From Legionella bononiensis (GTDB lineage: Bacteria; Pseudomonadota; Gammaproteobacteria; Legionellales; Legionellaceae), in NCBI RefSeq assembly GCF_016786215.1, contig NZ_JADOBG010000012.1:62001-126000 (forward strand): 64,000 nt of DNA. The letters are read 5' to 3'. Made by a program: the position numbers and the translations under genes. The notes under the pieces were generated by a model. It made no database searches. It saw nothing but the letters and a program-made list of their open reading frames with translations, and had not been told where the DNA came from. The first letter of the stretch is position 1, and every line of letters begins with the position of its first letter. Positions 19,126 to 28,443 of the stretch are shown here, one piece after another.

Positions 19126-19522
19126 TTTGAGGTCCTCCTAATTTGGCTTCCGTTACTATGGATTAAAAAATCTCGTTTGTATGAGAACAGTTCAAAATCC
19201 AAGAAGATATATGTTTTAATTTGTTGTTTTTAAATCAATAAATATTCAATTTAAAATTGGGCTCTTAGCCTTGATCTGGCATTTTTGAAGTCGAAGAATA
19301 TATCACAGGGGGGGAGTATAAACAACATTAAGAATTTTCTAAGGTTGTACATTAAAAAAACTGTAACTCTTGTTGAAGTCCCAGAGTACGTGCCTATTTA
19401 AGTAACAGGTAGTGGCTTTAAAGAAAGTTGCATAATTTGGTTGTAAACTTTTGCTGATCTCGTCAAGGATCACTTAGATCCTGAACGAGCATCACAGGTT
19501 ATGTTTAGCATCTACATAATTT
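19126..19522. other. Intergenic region upstream of the methyltransferase operon
   Basis: No gene is visible. It holds the strong AGGAGG ribosome site for the minus-strand methyltransferase, a G-run near 19309-19315, and an imperfect hairpin at 19459-19489 (13-bp arms with two mismatches). The hairpin lies just downstream of the SGNH-like gene, where it may end transcription, although no T-run follows. Confidence 0.5.
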
Positions 19523-20749
19523 CTAATTTGAACTAGACAATATTTGCTTAATTTCTTGAGTTTGGTCAGAGTTTAAACTCTCCCATCTATTTAAATCGCT
19601 CCTAATTTTTTCGAATTCAGAACTCAGATTAGCTTTTGTCAAATCTGATCTGAAATTAATTATGTTCGATTTAAATTGGGGATTTAGTATGCTTGATAAA
19701 ATTAAATTACCGAATTCATTTTTAAAATGAAGAGGATCCCAAAACCATTGCATTTTTGTAACGTGATCATCCTTTACAGGTAATGGTTCTGTAGTGAATT
19801 GATTTATATTATTAAAACTCCAGAGAGCATATTGAAGATTTGGATGGTTCATATTATGGTAATTAACTAAAGATACAAGTTTACTTTGCCATTGTTCATA
19901 TTGCTCCCATAAACCAAGTAATTTATAGGTTTCCAACAATCTTACATGTTCAGGAGCTATTATGATTACTAATTCAGTATTATTAGTTTCACAAATTTCA
20001 ATGATTTTTTTCATGTAGTTCATCGTATCAATATTGTTTTTTAAATCATAAAATGCGTATTTATTTGCAGGTGGGGGTAAAAATGAACTTCTGTTATATC
20101 GCTCAGCAGATATAAAATTATTTCTATAACCCTTTAATTGATTAACCAAATCATTCCGATAATTATGAACTAATTGCCCATTATTTTTAAATGCATTTTT
20201 TTTATCTTGATTCTTAATAGTGAACAAACTTGCATTTATAGCATCATAAGTGAGTAATGTAGAGAAATAAGCAGTAGTGGATTTTGGATTTAGATTACCA
20301 TTAAAATCAATATTGAGTATTTCTTCACTAAAATCGACTCTGTTTTTTGAATATGCATTAAACATAAAAAAATTAACGGTTAATACCACTGTTTTCAAAG
20401 GTTTTATTGATTGTGCATGCTGTAAATACCGCATTACTTCGTAAATATTCGCACCACTAAGGCCAAGATTATAGACAGGTTTGTTAATCCAATCAGGATG
20501 TTCGGGGTCAAGACCAGTTTCAGCGGTAGACGAGCCCATAATAACAGTTTGGGGTTTTTTCCATTCCACAGCCCTAGCTTTAGCAAGTCGCAGATGGGAG
20601 GTAACCATGGGTTTTCGACTCAATTTTTTCATGGCTATAGAACTATAAATATTATAAGGATTAACTACCCAATTAAAAATAATTATAATCAGTATAAGTA
20701 ATGTAAGAATGAAAAAATAATAGATTGAGAATTTTTTAAAGTCATTCAA
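19523..20749 (-). CDS. Membrane-anchored SGNH/AlgX-like protein, partner of the MBOAT acyltransferase
   Basis: This 408-residue protein has one N-terminal membrane anchor (about residues 8-30), followed by a periplasmic domain. The segment VIMGSSTAETGLDPEH near 70-85 has the GSS/GSSR-type first block of SGNH-like proteins such as AlgJ/AlgX and DltD-type partners. A later stretch, VIIAPEHV, near 260 and a DPLHF segment near 335 may supply the Asp and His of the active site. It lies 11 nt downstream of the MBOAT gene, the usual arrangement in exopolysaccharide O-acetylation systems. It probably transfers or helps transfer acyl groups onto the exported polysaccharide. Confidence 0.66.
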   Translation of the reverse strand: MNDFKKFSIYYFFILTLLILIIIIFNWVVNPYNIYSSIAMKKLSRKPMVTSHLRLAKARAVEWKKPQTVIMGSSTAETGLDPEHPDWINKPVYNLGLSGANIYEVMRYLQHAQSIKPLKTVVLTVNFFMFNAYSKNRVDFSEEILNIDFNGNLNPKSTTAYFSTLLTYDAINASLFTIKNQDKKNAFKNNGQLVHNYRNDLVNQLKGYRNNFISAERYNRSSFLPPPANKYAFYDLKNNIDTMNYMKKIIEICETNNTELVIIIAPEHVRLLETYKLLGLWEQYEQWQSKLVSLVNYHNMNHPNLQYALWSFNNINQFTTEPLPVKDDHVTKMQWFWDPLHFKNEFGNLILSSILNPQFKSNIINFRSDLTKANLSSEFEKIRSDLNRWESLNSDQTQEIKQILSSSN

Positions 20750-20760
20750 TTCGAATCATC

Positions 20761-22245
20761 CTAGAATTTATAATATAAAAATTCGCTTACTTTCCCAAAA
20801 GATAACAAGGAAATTACTGTTAATATTGCACAAACAGCAGCGGTAAGAGCATTTGGACTCCATTGAAGCATTTTTAAAGAGTATGGCTCAATTTCACCAG
20901 GATAGGTTTCTAATGCGGGTTTGAATTTATAAAATAATTGCTGCGTATTTGGTGCTACAAAAATAAGCAAACTTGAAATAAGTAATAACTCGATCATGAT
21001 TTTAAATTGTTCTGGAGCAAATATAGTTGAAGTAAATGATGGATTTGGATTAAACATTGCGTTTAATATGTAGTAACTTGTTGAGAAGGTCTCAGCTCGA
21101 AAAAATACCCAGGCAACAACAACTATAATAAAGGTAATGGTCTGAGCTATTGCTTTATATATAAATATAGTTCTCGAAAACAAAAAATTAAGATATTTTT
21201 GCTTTACATAAAGCCATAAATGATTGATTACCAGAAATAGTCCATGGAGCAGCCCCCAAACTATAAAAGTCCATGCAGCTCCATGCCAAATTCCCCCAAC
21301 AAACATGGTGATCATTAAATTAACATATTTGCTCATTTTACCATGGCGATTGCCACCTAAAGGGATGTATATATAGTCTCTTAAAAAACGAGAAAGTGTC
21401 ATATGCCATCGACGCCAAAAACTTATTATATTCTTTGCTTTGTAAGGTGAATTAAAATTCAATGGAAAAATGATACCGAACATTCGAGCGAGACCAATTG
21501 CCATATCTGAGTAACCTGAGAAATCAAAGTATAGTTGAAAGGTATAACAGATACTTCCTGACCATGCTTCGATAAAAGTAACTGGTCCATGAGAAGCAGC
21601 ATCAAACATCTGGTTAGCGTATGGAGCAAGAGTATCTGCAATTATGGATTTTTTAAAAAGTCCTATACTAAAAATGGCGATACCAATAGCTGTATTGTTC
21701 CAGGTTAATAATCGTGCTTTTTCAGGTTTAAATTGCGGCATTATTTCTTGGTGATGAAGTATTGGGCCAGCCATGAGATGAGGGAAAAAGGTTACAAATA
21801 GACCATAATTAATAAATGTTGGAGCTTTGATTTGATTTTTATAACAATCTGTTAAATATGCAATTTGAGTGAATGTAAAGAAAGAAATACCTAATGGAAG
21901 ATCTCCATTAATTAATTCGATGGGTTGATTCAATAATATGGAAAAATTATTGATTACAAATTGACTGTACTTAAAGTAAATAAGTAATGAGAGATTTCCT
22001 AAAAGTCCTAAATAATAAAATTGTTTATAATTCTGTTTTATTAATAGACTAATTGTGTAATTAAATAAAATTGATATTAATAATATTGGAAGGTATTGTT
22101 GATTCCAAAGACCATAAAATATTAAAGAAGTAATAAACAAATAGGCTATTATATATTCGTTTCGAAATCGATTTTGTATAATACCAAATATAATTAAGAC
22201 TAAAGGTAAATAAAAGAATACAAATGAATAAGAATTAAAAAGCAT
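20761..22245 (-). CDS. MBOAT family membrane-bound O-acyltransferase (AlgI-like)
   Basis: This 494-residue inner-membrane protein has many hydrophobic segments and the MBOAT core. FWRRWHMTLSRFLRDY lies near residue 275, and GGIWHGAAW, with its invariant-type His, lies near 315-324, followed by a second His in LLHG about a turn later. Alginate and related O-acetyltransferases such as AlgI and DltB use this fold to move an acyl group across the membrane to a periplasmic partner. The partner is probably the SGNH-like protein encoded next. O-acetylation is important in Legionella O-antigens, and this pair is a different chemistry from a one-protein acetyltransferase such as Lag-1. Confidence 0.88.
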   Translation of the reverse strand: MLFNSYSFVFFYLPLVLIIFGIIQNRFRNEYIIAYLFITSLIFYGLWNQQYLPILLISILFNYTISLLIKQNYKQFYYLGLLGNLSLLIYFKYSQFVINNFSILLNQPIELINGDLPLGISFFTFTQIAYLTDCYKNQIKAPTFINYGLFVTFFPHLMAGPILHHQEIMPQFKPEKARLLTWNNTAIGIAIFSIGLFKKSIIADTLAPYANQMFDAASHGPVTFIEAWSGSICYTFQLYFDFSGYSDMAIGLARMFGIIFPLNFNSPYKAKNIISFWRRWHMTLSRFLRDYIYIPLGGNRHGKMSKYVNLMITMFVGGIWHGAAWTFIVWGLLHGLFLVINHLWLYVKQKYLNFLFSRTIFIYKAIAQTITFIIVVVAWVFFRAETFSTSYYILNAMFNPNPSFTSTIFAPEQFKIMIELLLISSLLIFVAPNTQQLFYKFKPALETYPGEIEPYSLKMLQWSPNALTAAVCAILTVISLLSFGKVSEFLYYKF

Positions 22246-22387
22246 ACTTGGCTTAGAGATGAGACGTATAATATTTTTTTAGATTATATATAGTTCACTG
22301 CTAAAATAAAGCATTTTTCTATACATTCATACTCATAAAATAATAACGGATTTCATCTTTTAAATCGTTCAGTATACACAAATAACT

Positions 22388-24388
22388 CTATAAACTATTA
22401 CAAAGCAATTTCACTATCGATTTCGAAGCTGGTTCTTTATCACTTGTAAAGTTATGTGAAATAAATTTGCTCCTAAATAAGCTATATTCTTCTGAAACTT
22501 GATGAGAGAGTAATTCTTTAATTTTATCTTCAATGCTCTCTAAATCTTTCGCCAATAGAGCCACACCTTCTTCATCCAATCTATTATATGGAAAAGGTTG
22601 TTCAGATAAATTTACAATAAGAAGACGCTTACCAAAATACACTGAAAGTTTGCCTGCATGACTTACATCAGTCAAAATGATTGCGGCTAATTTTATGATG
22701 GGAATAAGATCCATTTCAGGACATATGATATAGTCATGAGCACTTGTTATGTTTAATTTAAATTGGCTTACATTCATTGAGGGATGTAATTTTATGAGTA
22801 ATTGTAGTCCCATTTGAGAACATATTTGCGCAACTCTGGGTATCCATTGCTTTTCGGATTCCACATCGAAATTACTTGTGGCAATTAAGATAATTCTCTT
22901 ATTTCTATCTATAGCCCCTATTTTCTCTATAACATATTCATAACACTTATCTTCGTTCCAATCTTCAATATAGACATCTAATTCAGGTTGGCCGACGGGA
23001 TACACATGTGAAGAAGATAACCCTTTATTAATAAAAGAATTTACTTGTTCGTAACCAAGCACAGTATAAATATCACATGGCGCAACTTCTTCCCAATTTC
23101 TTGATGCTTCATTTATAGATGCAAAAATTGAAGTGACTAATTTTAATTTCCTTCTTTCGGTAAACACTTTAATTACATGATGTAAAATATGAGTAGAAGG
23201 TACTTTATAAACGACTGTAGGGTTTACATCATCAAAAATCTTTTTTATTCTTTTGATATTTCTTATAAGGATAATACCCTTCTGAAAACCGTATCGATTA
23301 ATAATAGATCGATCAATAAAAAATAGCGTATTACTACTCATACCAAGAGTATTAGTACTTTGCTCGGGGTTCTGATTTTCTGCGGTTTGAATAGCCTGAA
23401 ACAATTTAATAAGAGATAACACACCAAAGAACATAACTAATGACCAATCTGTATAATCCATGGCATCAGCTGTTAAAGAATTAGCCTTTATATTGTTTTG
23501 ATAGAACCCCGCCTGCTCTTTATTTAAAGTATAAAATGATACCTCAGCATTGGATGAATTTAACGCTCTGGATATTGGTAGAATGTTTTTATAATATAAC
23601 GGCTCTTGGCTGGTAATTAAACACAAGATCCTATTTGGGTTTTGAGAATTGTCCCTGGTTTTTAATGACTTAAATTTTTGCAACATTTTAGAAACTAGAT
23701 TTTTTGTACTAAGTTTCAATTGATCAATAAATCTCAAAAATATATCCCATCTAATTTTTGCCAAGTTACCCTTCATTAATTCATCGTATTCGAAACCTTG
23801 GCCACAATACAAATGCCAAACTAAGCCAGCTAATTCAAAATTAGTACATTTTCTGGATGTTTGTAAAAATATGTCTTGGTGTTTAGGACATGAGATTATT
23901 TCATTAGATTCATTAACAGTATAAGGAGTGGCATCTTCAGATGAAAGAGCTATACTTTTGGCTTCATCCAATAAAAATAAGTGCCAGATAGAATAGTGTT
24001 GTAACACAACTACAACATTATCATATCCTTTATCATAAAGCATTCGTGCTGCTACTGATAAAATAAACAGATTTTTTGAGGATACATCAAAATTATTATA
24101 AAAATCTTTAATTAAGGGAACCCCATTGAATTTATATTTCTTATAATAATTTTCTTGAAATAGTTTATGATTTTCTACAGTTTTATAACAAAGCTCCTCT
24201 ATTTCTGAATTTGTCGTAATCAGCATTTTCTCTGTAAATAATTCGGCATTAAATGCGCCTGTTGATAGTTCCGAGTGACTTGGAACTAGAATTGCTGTCT
24301 TACCATTCTTTCCTGATATCCACTGGTTTATTGCCTCAATATGTTGAGGATGTATATCAATAAAAAGATAAAATTCCTGCTTTATCAT
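22388..24388 (-). CDS. Large GT-B-like surface polysaccharide transferase
   Basis: This 666-residue protein has no signal peptide. The C-terminal half shows YTVLGYEQVNSFINKG and VYPVGQPELDVY near residues 450-480, then LLIKLHPSM near 534 and LTDVSHAGKLSVYFGKR near 585. These correspond in order to the G-[QHR]-P, K-x-HP and late Ser/His blocks seen in the plus-strand large transferases. The N-terminal 330 residues are not recognisable. It begins one base after the stop of the 397-residue gene, so the two are co-transcribed. It may build or decorate the O-chain, but the donor sugar is unknown. Confidence 0.6.
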   Translation of the reverse strand: MIKQEFYLFIDIHPQHIEAINQWISGKNGKTAILVPSHSELSTGAFNAELFTEKMLITTNSEIEELCYKTVENHKLFQENYYKKYKFNGVPLIKDFYNNFDVSSKNLFILSVAARMLYDKGYDNVVVVLQHYSIWHLFLLDEAKSIALSSEDATPYTVNESNEIISCPKHQDIFLQTSRKCTNFELAGLVWHLYCGQGFEYDELMKGNLAKIRWDIFLRFIDQLKLSTKNLVSKMLQKFKSLKTRDNSQNPNRILCLITSQEPLYYKNILPISRALNSSNAEVSFYTLNKEQAGFYQNNIKANSLTADAMDYTDWSLVMFFGVLSLIKLFQAIQTAENQNPEQSTNTLGMSSNTLFFIDRSIINRYGFQKGIILIRNIKRIKKIFDDVNPTVVYKVPSTHILHHVIKVFTERRKLKLVTSIFASINEASRNWEEVAPCDIYTVLGYEQVNSFINKGLSSSHVYPVGQPELDVYIEDWNEDKCYEYVIEKIGAIDRNKRIILIATSNFDVESEKQWIPRVAQICSQMGLQLLIKLHPSMNVSQFKLNITSAHDYIICPEMDLIPIIKLAAIILTDVSHAGKLSVYFGKRLLIVNLSEQPFPYNRLDEEGVALLAKDLESIEDKIKELLSHQVSEEYSLFRSKFISHNFTSDKEPASKSIVKLLCNSL

Positions 24389-24389
24389 T

Positions 24390-25583
24390 TCAGAAGCTCA
24401 CATCAAATGTATTTATTCCTATACAACCATTTGCAGTGCATGCAGCTACGAACAATTGATAACCAGGAATCAATATGCCCTTATCTAAGAGCCATACGTT
24501 TTCCCCAACCGGCAATGGTGTTAAATGAATATAATCATCACCATTTTTTAAAAAAGCAAAAGGAAATCTACCAAAAATAGAACCATTAGAATGAATTAAC
24601 AAATTTCCATTAGCATCCAACTTGATATTAAAATTCAGTTTAATATCATTGGAATCATTGGAATCATTGGATAAATTTTGAAAAGCTTCAAGGACATTGG
24701 CGTAGCGCCATTTTATTTCAGGGTATTTTTTTGAGATGCGAACCACAGGATCAAGTAATTTATCAACTATAGTCTGATACCTGTCTCTGAAATCGTGCTC
24801 GTAAGCACAAATCATTGCATTCTTTCCTTCTAAACAAGTTTGAAAAGCCTTTTCTATCTCATAATCCTTTAACTCATACACCACCGATTTAATATCTAGT
24901 AACCGGCCAATTTTTCTCTTCATAGAGCCTGGACGCTGATAGTCTAATTCACTTGGAGAATAAATTTCCCAATCATGTGGAGCTCGACGCCAGTCAATAA
25001 CATCTGACATAGGTTTACCATCGGCATTAATTGCGTTCCAGTTAACATCCACGCTATTGCGATTGCTTAAATCAAATGGAAAATAATTTTCAAGAAAATG
25101 TGACGTATCATTTTTTTCAGTAACTATCTCTACTACAGAAGGGAAATATTGACGTTCAGCCACAAATCTCATTAATATCTGCAGATAATGTGAATTATGT
25201 AACCAATCCAGGCCCCATTCATTACCAATACCTGATTCCGCTGGATGATTATACATCCAGAACAGTTGGTCATTATATTTTTTCATTTCATTCGACCACC
25301 TCTGGTTATAGTGGTCGAAGATATTGAAATAGCCAAAGTCTCTTTGAACTGGATTTGTTTTAAAACCTGACCAGCTGATAAAAAACCAAGAAAATGCTAC
25401 CATCCGTTGATATGAATCTTTGTACGAAGCTCTAAATGCAGGATTGAAAATTTTATCAACTGCATTATCAACTGCTTCCCAATCAGGCAATAGATCATTG
25501 TGTCTGCTATCAACCACTGGACCCATTGCATTAATTACAGGGCACACATAGAGCTGGCCATTGTTACTTTCACTAGAGTTCAT
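24390..25583 (-). CDS. Protein of unknown function in the O-antigen cluster (possible deacetylase-like fold)
   Basis: I do not recognise this 397-residue protein with confidence. It is rich in aromatic residues and has His/Asp clusters such as YNHPAESG near 110, SHYLQ near 131 and ICAYEHDFRD near 258. These could be metal ligands of a polysaccharide-deacetylase-like barrel, but the NodB motifs are not clear. The C-terminal quarter looks beta-rich. A run of three Ser-Asn-Asp tripeptides near residues 305-313 comes from three perfect 9-bp DNA repeats. It lies between a methyltransferase and a large transferase, with a one-base gap to the latter, so it probably acts on the same polysaccharide. 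Confidence 0.55.
   Translation of the reverse strand: MNSSESNNGQLYVCPVINAMGPVVDSRHNDLLPDWEAVDNAVDKIFNPAFRASYKDSYQRMVAFSWFFISWSGFKTNPVQRDFGYFNIFDHYNQRWSNEMKKYNDQLFWMYNHPAESGIGNEWGLDWLHNSHYLQILMRFVAERQYFPSVVEIVTEKNDTSHFLENYFPFDLSNRNSVDVNWNAINADGKPMSDVIDWRRAPHDWEIYSPSELDYQRPGSMKRKIGRLLDIKSVVYELKDYEIEKAFQTCLEGKNAMICAYEHDFRDRYQTIVDKLLDPVVRISKKYPEIKWRYANVLEAFQNLSNDSNDSNDIKLNFNIKLDANGNLLIHSNGSIFGRFPFAFLKNGDDYIHLTPLPVGENVWLLDKGILIPGYQLFVAACTANGCIGINTFDVSF
24645..24671. repeat. Three perfect 9-bp tandem repeats inside a coding region
   Basis: Three copies of ATCATTGGA follow one another. On the minus strand they encode (Ser-Asn-Asp)3 in the 397-residue protein. Because the unit is a multiple of three, copy changes would alter length without shifting the frame. 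Confidence 0.9.
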
Positions 25584-25593
25584 TCAAGATTTC

Positions 25594-26334
25594 CTACAAT
25601 TCAACAGGGGAAAAAACAGATTTTTCATCAAGAGGGGTAGAAGTCAATTTCTCAATTATATAAATAGCGTCACTATAATTATAATTGTTATCTTCTGAGT
25701 TCCTATATTTTTGTTTAATTAAATCATCCTTATAATCGAAAATATATTGCTTGCTTATACTAAACCCAAGATAATCAATTACCTTTTTAAAATTTTCTAC
25801 ATGTAAATATTTAATTGGAATGTTCTTCTCTATATAAGCTTGATGTGCTTTGATACTATCAATATCATCCTGAATAAATTCTTTGTTTTTGATAGAGCAT
25901 AGTAATGCCTTTCCACCAATTTTAAGAATCCTAGATGTTTCTATAAGGGCTTTAATCATATCAGTCATTTCAAAAACCCCCCAATAGATAACTCTATCAA
26001 ACGATTTTTCAGGGGCGGAAATAGATTCTGCAGAAGAGACAAAAAATTGATCTTGATAATCAGGAAATAAGGCCTTTGCTTCTTGAATAAGTGTAGATGA
26101 TATATCACAACCCCAAAAATCAGCATTATAGGAAGTACGCAAGTTATTCAAAATCCTTCCTAAACCACAGCCAATCTCTAATACTTTATGAGTATCTTGA
26201 ATTTCTAAATCTTGAATGATTTTCATAGCGAATTGGGTACCAGAAACTCGGCCATAATCATTTTGATTTGAAGGATGGCAATGCTCTAGCATGTAGTTTA
26301 AATAAGATTCATTTTCGAAATATAAAGAACTCAA
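25594..26334 (-). CDS. SAM-dependent methyltransferase
   Basis: This 246-residue class I methyltransferase has motif I, LEIGCGLGRIL, near residues 38-48, WGCDIS as the acidic second strand near 57, and a post-I segment, DRVIYWGVFEMTD, near 97-109. It opens the minus-strand run that continues into the unknown 397-residue gene 10 nt downstream. Its product presumably methylates a sugar or a chain end, but the acceptor is not evident. It differs from the other cluster methyltransferase at 18.2-19.1 kb, which suggests two separate methylation steps. Confidence 0.8.
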   Translation of the reverse strand: MSSLYFENESYLNYMLEHCHPSNQNDYGRVSGTQFAMKIIQDLEIQDTHKVLEIGCGLGRILNNLRTSYNADFWGCDISSTLIQEAKALFPDYQDQFFVSSAESISAPEKSFDRVIYWGVFEMTDMIKALIETSRILKIGGKALLCSIKNKEFIQDDIDSIKAHQAYIEKNIPIKYLHVENFKKVIDYLGFSISKQYIFDYKDDLIKQKYRNSEDNNYNYSDAIYIIEKLTSTPLDEKSVFSPVEL

Positions 26335-26480
26335 TGATCTCTCCTAGTTTTGAATAGATTTCATCTGTTATGATTTTGATTTTAAATCAATGCAGGATAA
26401 TCATTTACATTGTTATATGTCAATAAAATATATCAAACCCTGCACTAGAAACCAGTGTTAAATTATTGTTGTTATCGGAA

Positions 26481-27485
26481 TCATTTCATTGGAAATTTAT
26501 TTTCAATAGAATAATATATGAACATCAGAGAGCTAAGTTGTACTATCAATACAACAATCAAATTGAGTAGTTGATTCTGAAGCAATAGTACAAGCACAAA
26601 GAAAAACAAATTTATTACTATTTGCCCGAATAAGATAATTCTCGAATTAACTCCAAACTGTTTTAATCTCTGATAAGCATGTTTTTTATGAGGGGCTATC
26701 CAATGCTCCTTTTTTATCATTCTCCGTAACAAAGTAATTATTGAGTCAAAAAGAAAGATTAAATTTAACATAAACCAATATATAATTGGAATGTTGTATT
26801 GCTCCTGTGCAATCAAAGCAAGACAAAACGTAATTAGACCTAATGAGGCACTCCCAATATCCCCCATAAATATTTTGGCAGGAGGAAAATTAAAGACCAA
26901 AAATCCCAAGAGGCAAAGGGTAAGAATAGTACAATACTCTTGATACAATAAAGCCCCTTGTATGAAAAAAAACAAAGCATAAGTTATTAGTAAAAAAATA
27001 GCTTGAGAAGCACAAAATCCATCAAGGCCATCCATAAAATTAAAATGGTTTATTGCCCCAATAACTGAAATAAAGATAAAAGGGACAATAATATAAACGG
27101 AACTGATAGAAAATAAGATAAAATCCAGTTTCTCTGGTTGTATCGTTAAAGAAATAGTTAAAGCGATTAAACATTGAATTAAAAATCTGAATTTGACAGA
27201 TAAGCTAAATAAATCATCAAAGAAACTGATGGTTGCAATTATAAAGATGCTACTTAGAAATATTATCTGCTCATTTGCAAGAGTATCATTATTATAACTA
27301 ATTAATAACCAAGTGATTAAACTTAACCCTATGAAGATAACGCCTCCACCGCGCACAGTCGGCTTAGCATGTAAATTTCTTTCATTAGGTTTATCAATAA
27401 GCCTAGTATTTTTGGCAAATATAAAAAATAAATTGGTCAAGATAGCCGATGCTATGACAAGAATTAAACTAAGAATTATATTCAT
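26481..27485 (-). CDS. WecA/WbpL-like undecaprenyl-phosphate sugar-1-phosphate transferase
   Basis: This 334-residue polytopic membrane protein belongs to the MraY/WecA family, which starts O-antigen or core synthesis by moving a sugar-1-phosphate onto undecaprenyl phosphate. Motifs seen are DKPNERNLHAKPTVRGGG near residues 32-49, FFDDLF near 88, NFMDGLDG near 148, a FMGDIGS loop near 206 and PHKKHAYQR near 265. The HKKHAYQ motif and the paired reductase gene fit the WbpL subgroup, which uses UDP-6-deoxy-N-acetylhexosamines. The reductase gene upstream overlaps its start by 17 nt. A substrate such as QuiNAc is plausible for Legionella but is inferred. Confidence 0.88.
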   Translation of the reverse strand: MNIILSLILVIASAILTNLFFIFAKNTRLIDKPNERNLHAKPTVRGGGVIFIGLSLITWLLISYNNDTLANEQIIFLSSIFIIATISFFDDLFSLSVKFRFLIQCLIALTISLTIQPEKLDFILFSISSVYIIVPFIFISVIGAINHFNFMDGLDGFCASQAIFLLITYALFFFIQGALLYQEYCTILTLCLLGFLVFNFPPAKIFMGDIGSASLGLITFCLALIAQEQYNIPIIYWFMLNLIFLFDSIITLLRRMIKKEHWIAPHKKHAYQRLKQFGVNSRIILFGQIVINLFFFVLVLLLQNQLLNLIVVLIVQLSSLMFIYYSIENKFPMK

Positions 27486-28425
27486 ATTGATACCATTTAG
27501 CTGTTTTCGCTAATCCCTCTGCTGAACTGATGGGAGGAGTCCAGCCTAATTGTGATTTAATTTTATTATTACTTACTTCTAACGAAGCAAACAATCGGGA
27601 ATTAAGACTTTTAAAGCCAGTGAGAGTAAAAAGCAATGCCAATAAAGGGATAGGTACCGAAAACAATGTTGCTTTTCTATCCATTCCATTCGCCAATATA
27701 TTTATTAATTGAGCTAATGACCAAGAGTCATCATCAGATACCAAAAACATTTGATTAGCAGCTCTTGCATCCCAAAGTACAGAACATATTGCTGAAACCA
27801 AATTATCAATAAAAATAAAACTCCGTTTATTATGAACCATTCCAAAAGGTAAAGGCCAACCTTTATTAACTAACTTCATTATCTTTAAAAAATTAGCCTT
27901 AACATGAGGACCATAAACTAATGGAGGCCTTATAATTACAATTTGCATACCTGTAATCTTACTAATGTCCCATAAATAGTGTTCAGCTGCCAATTTACTC
28001 TGAGCGTAAGGATCCTCAGGCTGAACAATGCTCTCTTCCGTAAAAGGACTATTTTCCAGTGTAAATTCCCCATTTACTTTAATTGAGCTCAAAAATATAA
28101 ATCTCTTTACTTTGCTCTTCGCTGCCTGAGTCGCTAAATGATGGGTAGCGATGCTATTCACTTTAGAATACTCATCAGGATATAAGTCACGCTTTTTATC
28201 TGTACTATGAGCTTTTGCAGCAAGATGAATCACTATATCAATACCACTCAATGCTTCTGTCCAATCCGGCTGCAGTTCTAACTTATTGATTTGTACTTGT
28301 TCTGCTTGAAGGGATTTACATTTTTTATGTACTGCGCATCGAACATCATGTCCTGCTGAAATAAGAGCAGGAACCAAACTTCGCCCTATAAAGCCTGTTG
28401 CACCTGTAATTAAAATTGTGGACAC
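27469..28425 (-). CDS. NAD-dependent nucleotide-sugar epimerase/4-ketoreductase
   Basis: This 318-residue extended SDR has the GATGFIG cofactor motif at residues 7-13, AAKAHS near 70, an active Ser in LSSIKV and the catalytic pair Y-x3-K in YAQSK near 141. In Pseudomonas and Rhizobium, WbpV/WreQ-type enzymes with this look reduce a 4-keto UDP-sugar to UDP-QuiNAc or UDP-FucNAc, and they are encoded beside a WbpL-like transferase, as here. I therefore favour a 4-ketoreductase supplying the initiating transferase, with which the gene overlaps by 17 nt. A simple 4-epimerase role is the alternative. Confidence 0.8.
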   Translation of the reverse strand: MSTILITGATGFIGRSLVPALISAGHDVRCAVHKKCKSLQAEQVQINKLELQPDWTEALSGIDIVIHLAAKAHSTDKKRDLYPDEYSKVNSIATHHLATQAAKSKVKRFIFLSSIKVNGEFTLENSPFTEESIVQPEDPYAQSKLAAEHYLWDISKITGMQIVIIRPPLVYGPHVKANFLKIMKLVNKGWPLPFGMVHNKRSFIFIDNLVSAICSVLWDARAANQMFLVSDDDSWSLAQLINILANGMDRKATLFSVPIPLLALLFTLTGFKSLNSRLFASLEVSNNKIKSQLGWTPPISSAEGLAKTAKWYQYEYNS

Positions 28426-28443
28426 TATCAGTACCTAACTCAA

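Noticed and set aside
24645..24671. CRISPR-like or phase-variable frameshift repeat
   Set aside because: The unit is 9 bp with no spacers and stays in frame, so it is a coding repeat, not CRISPR or an on/off switch.
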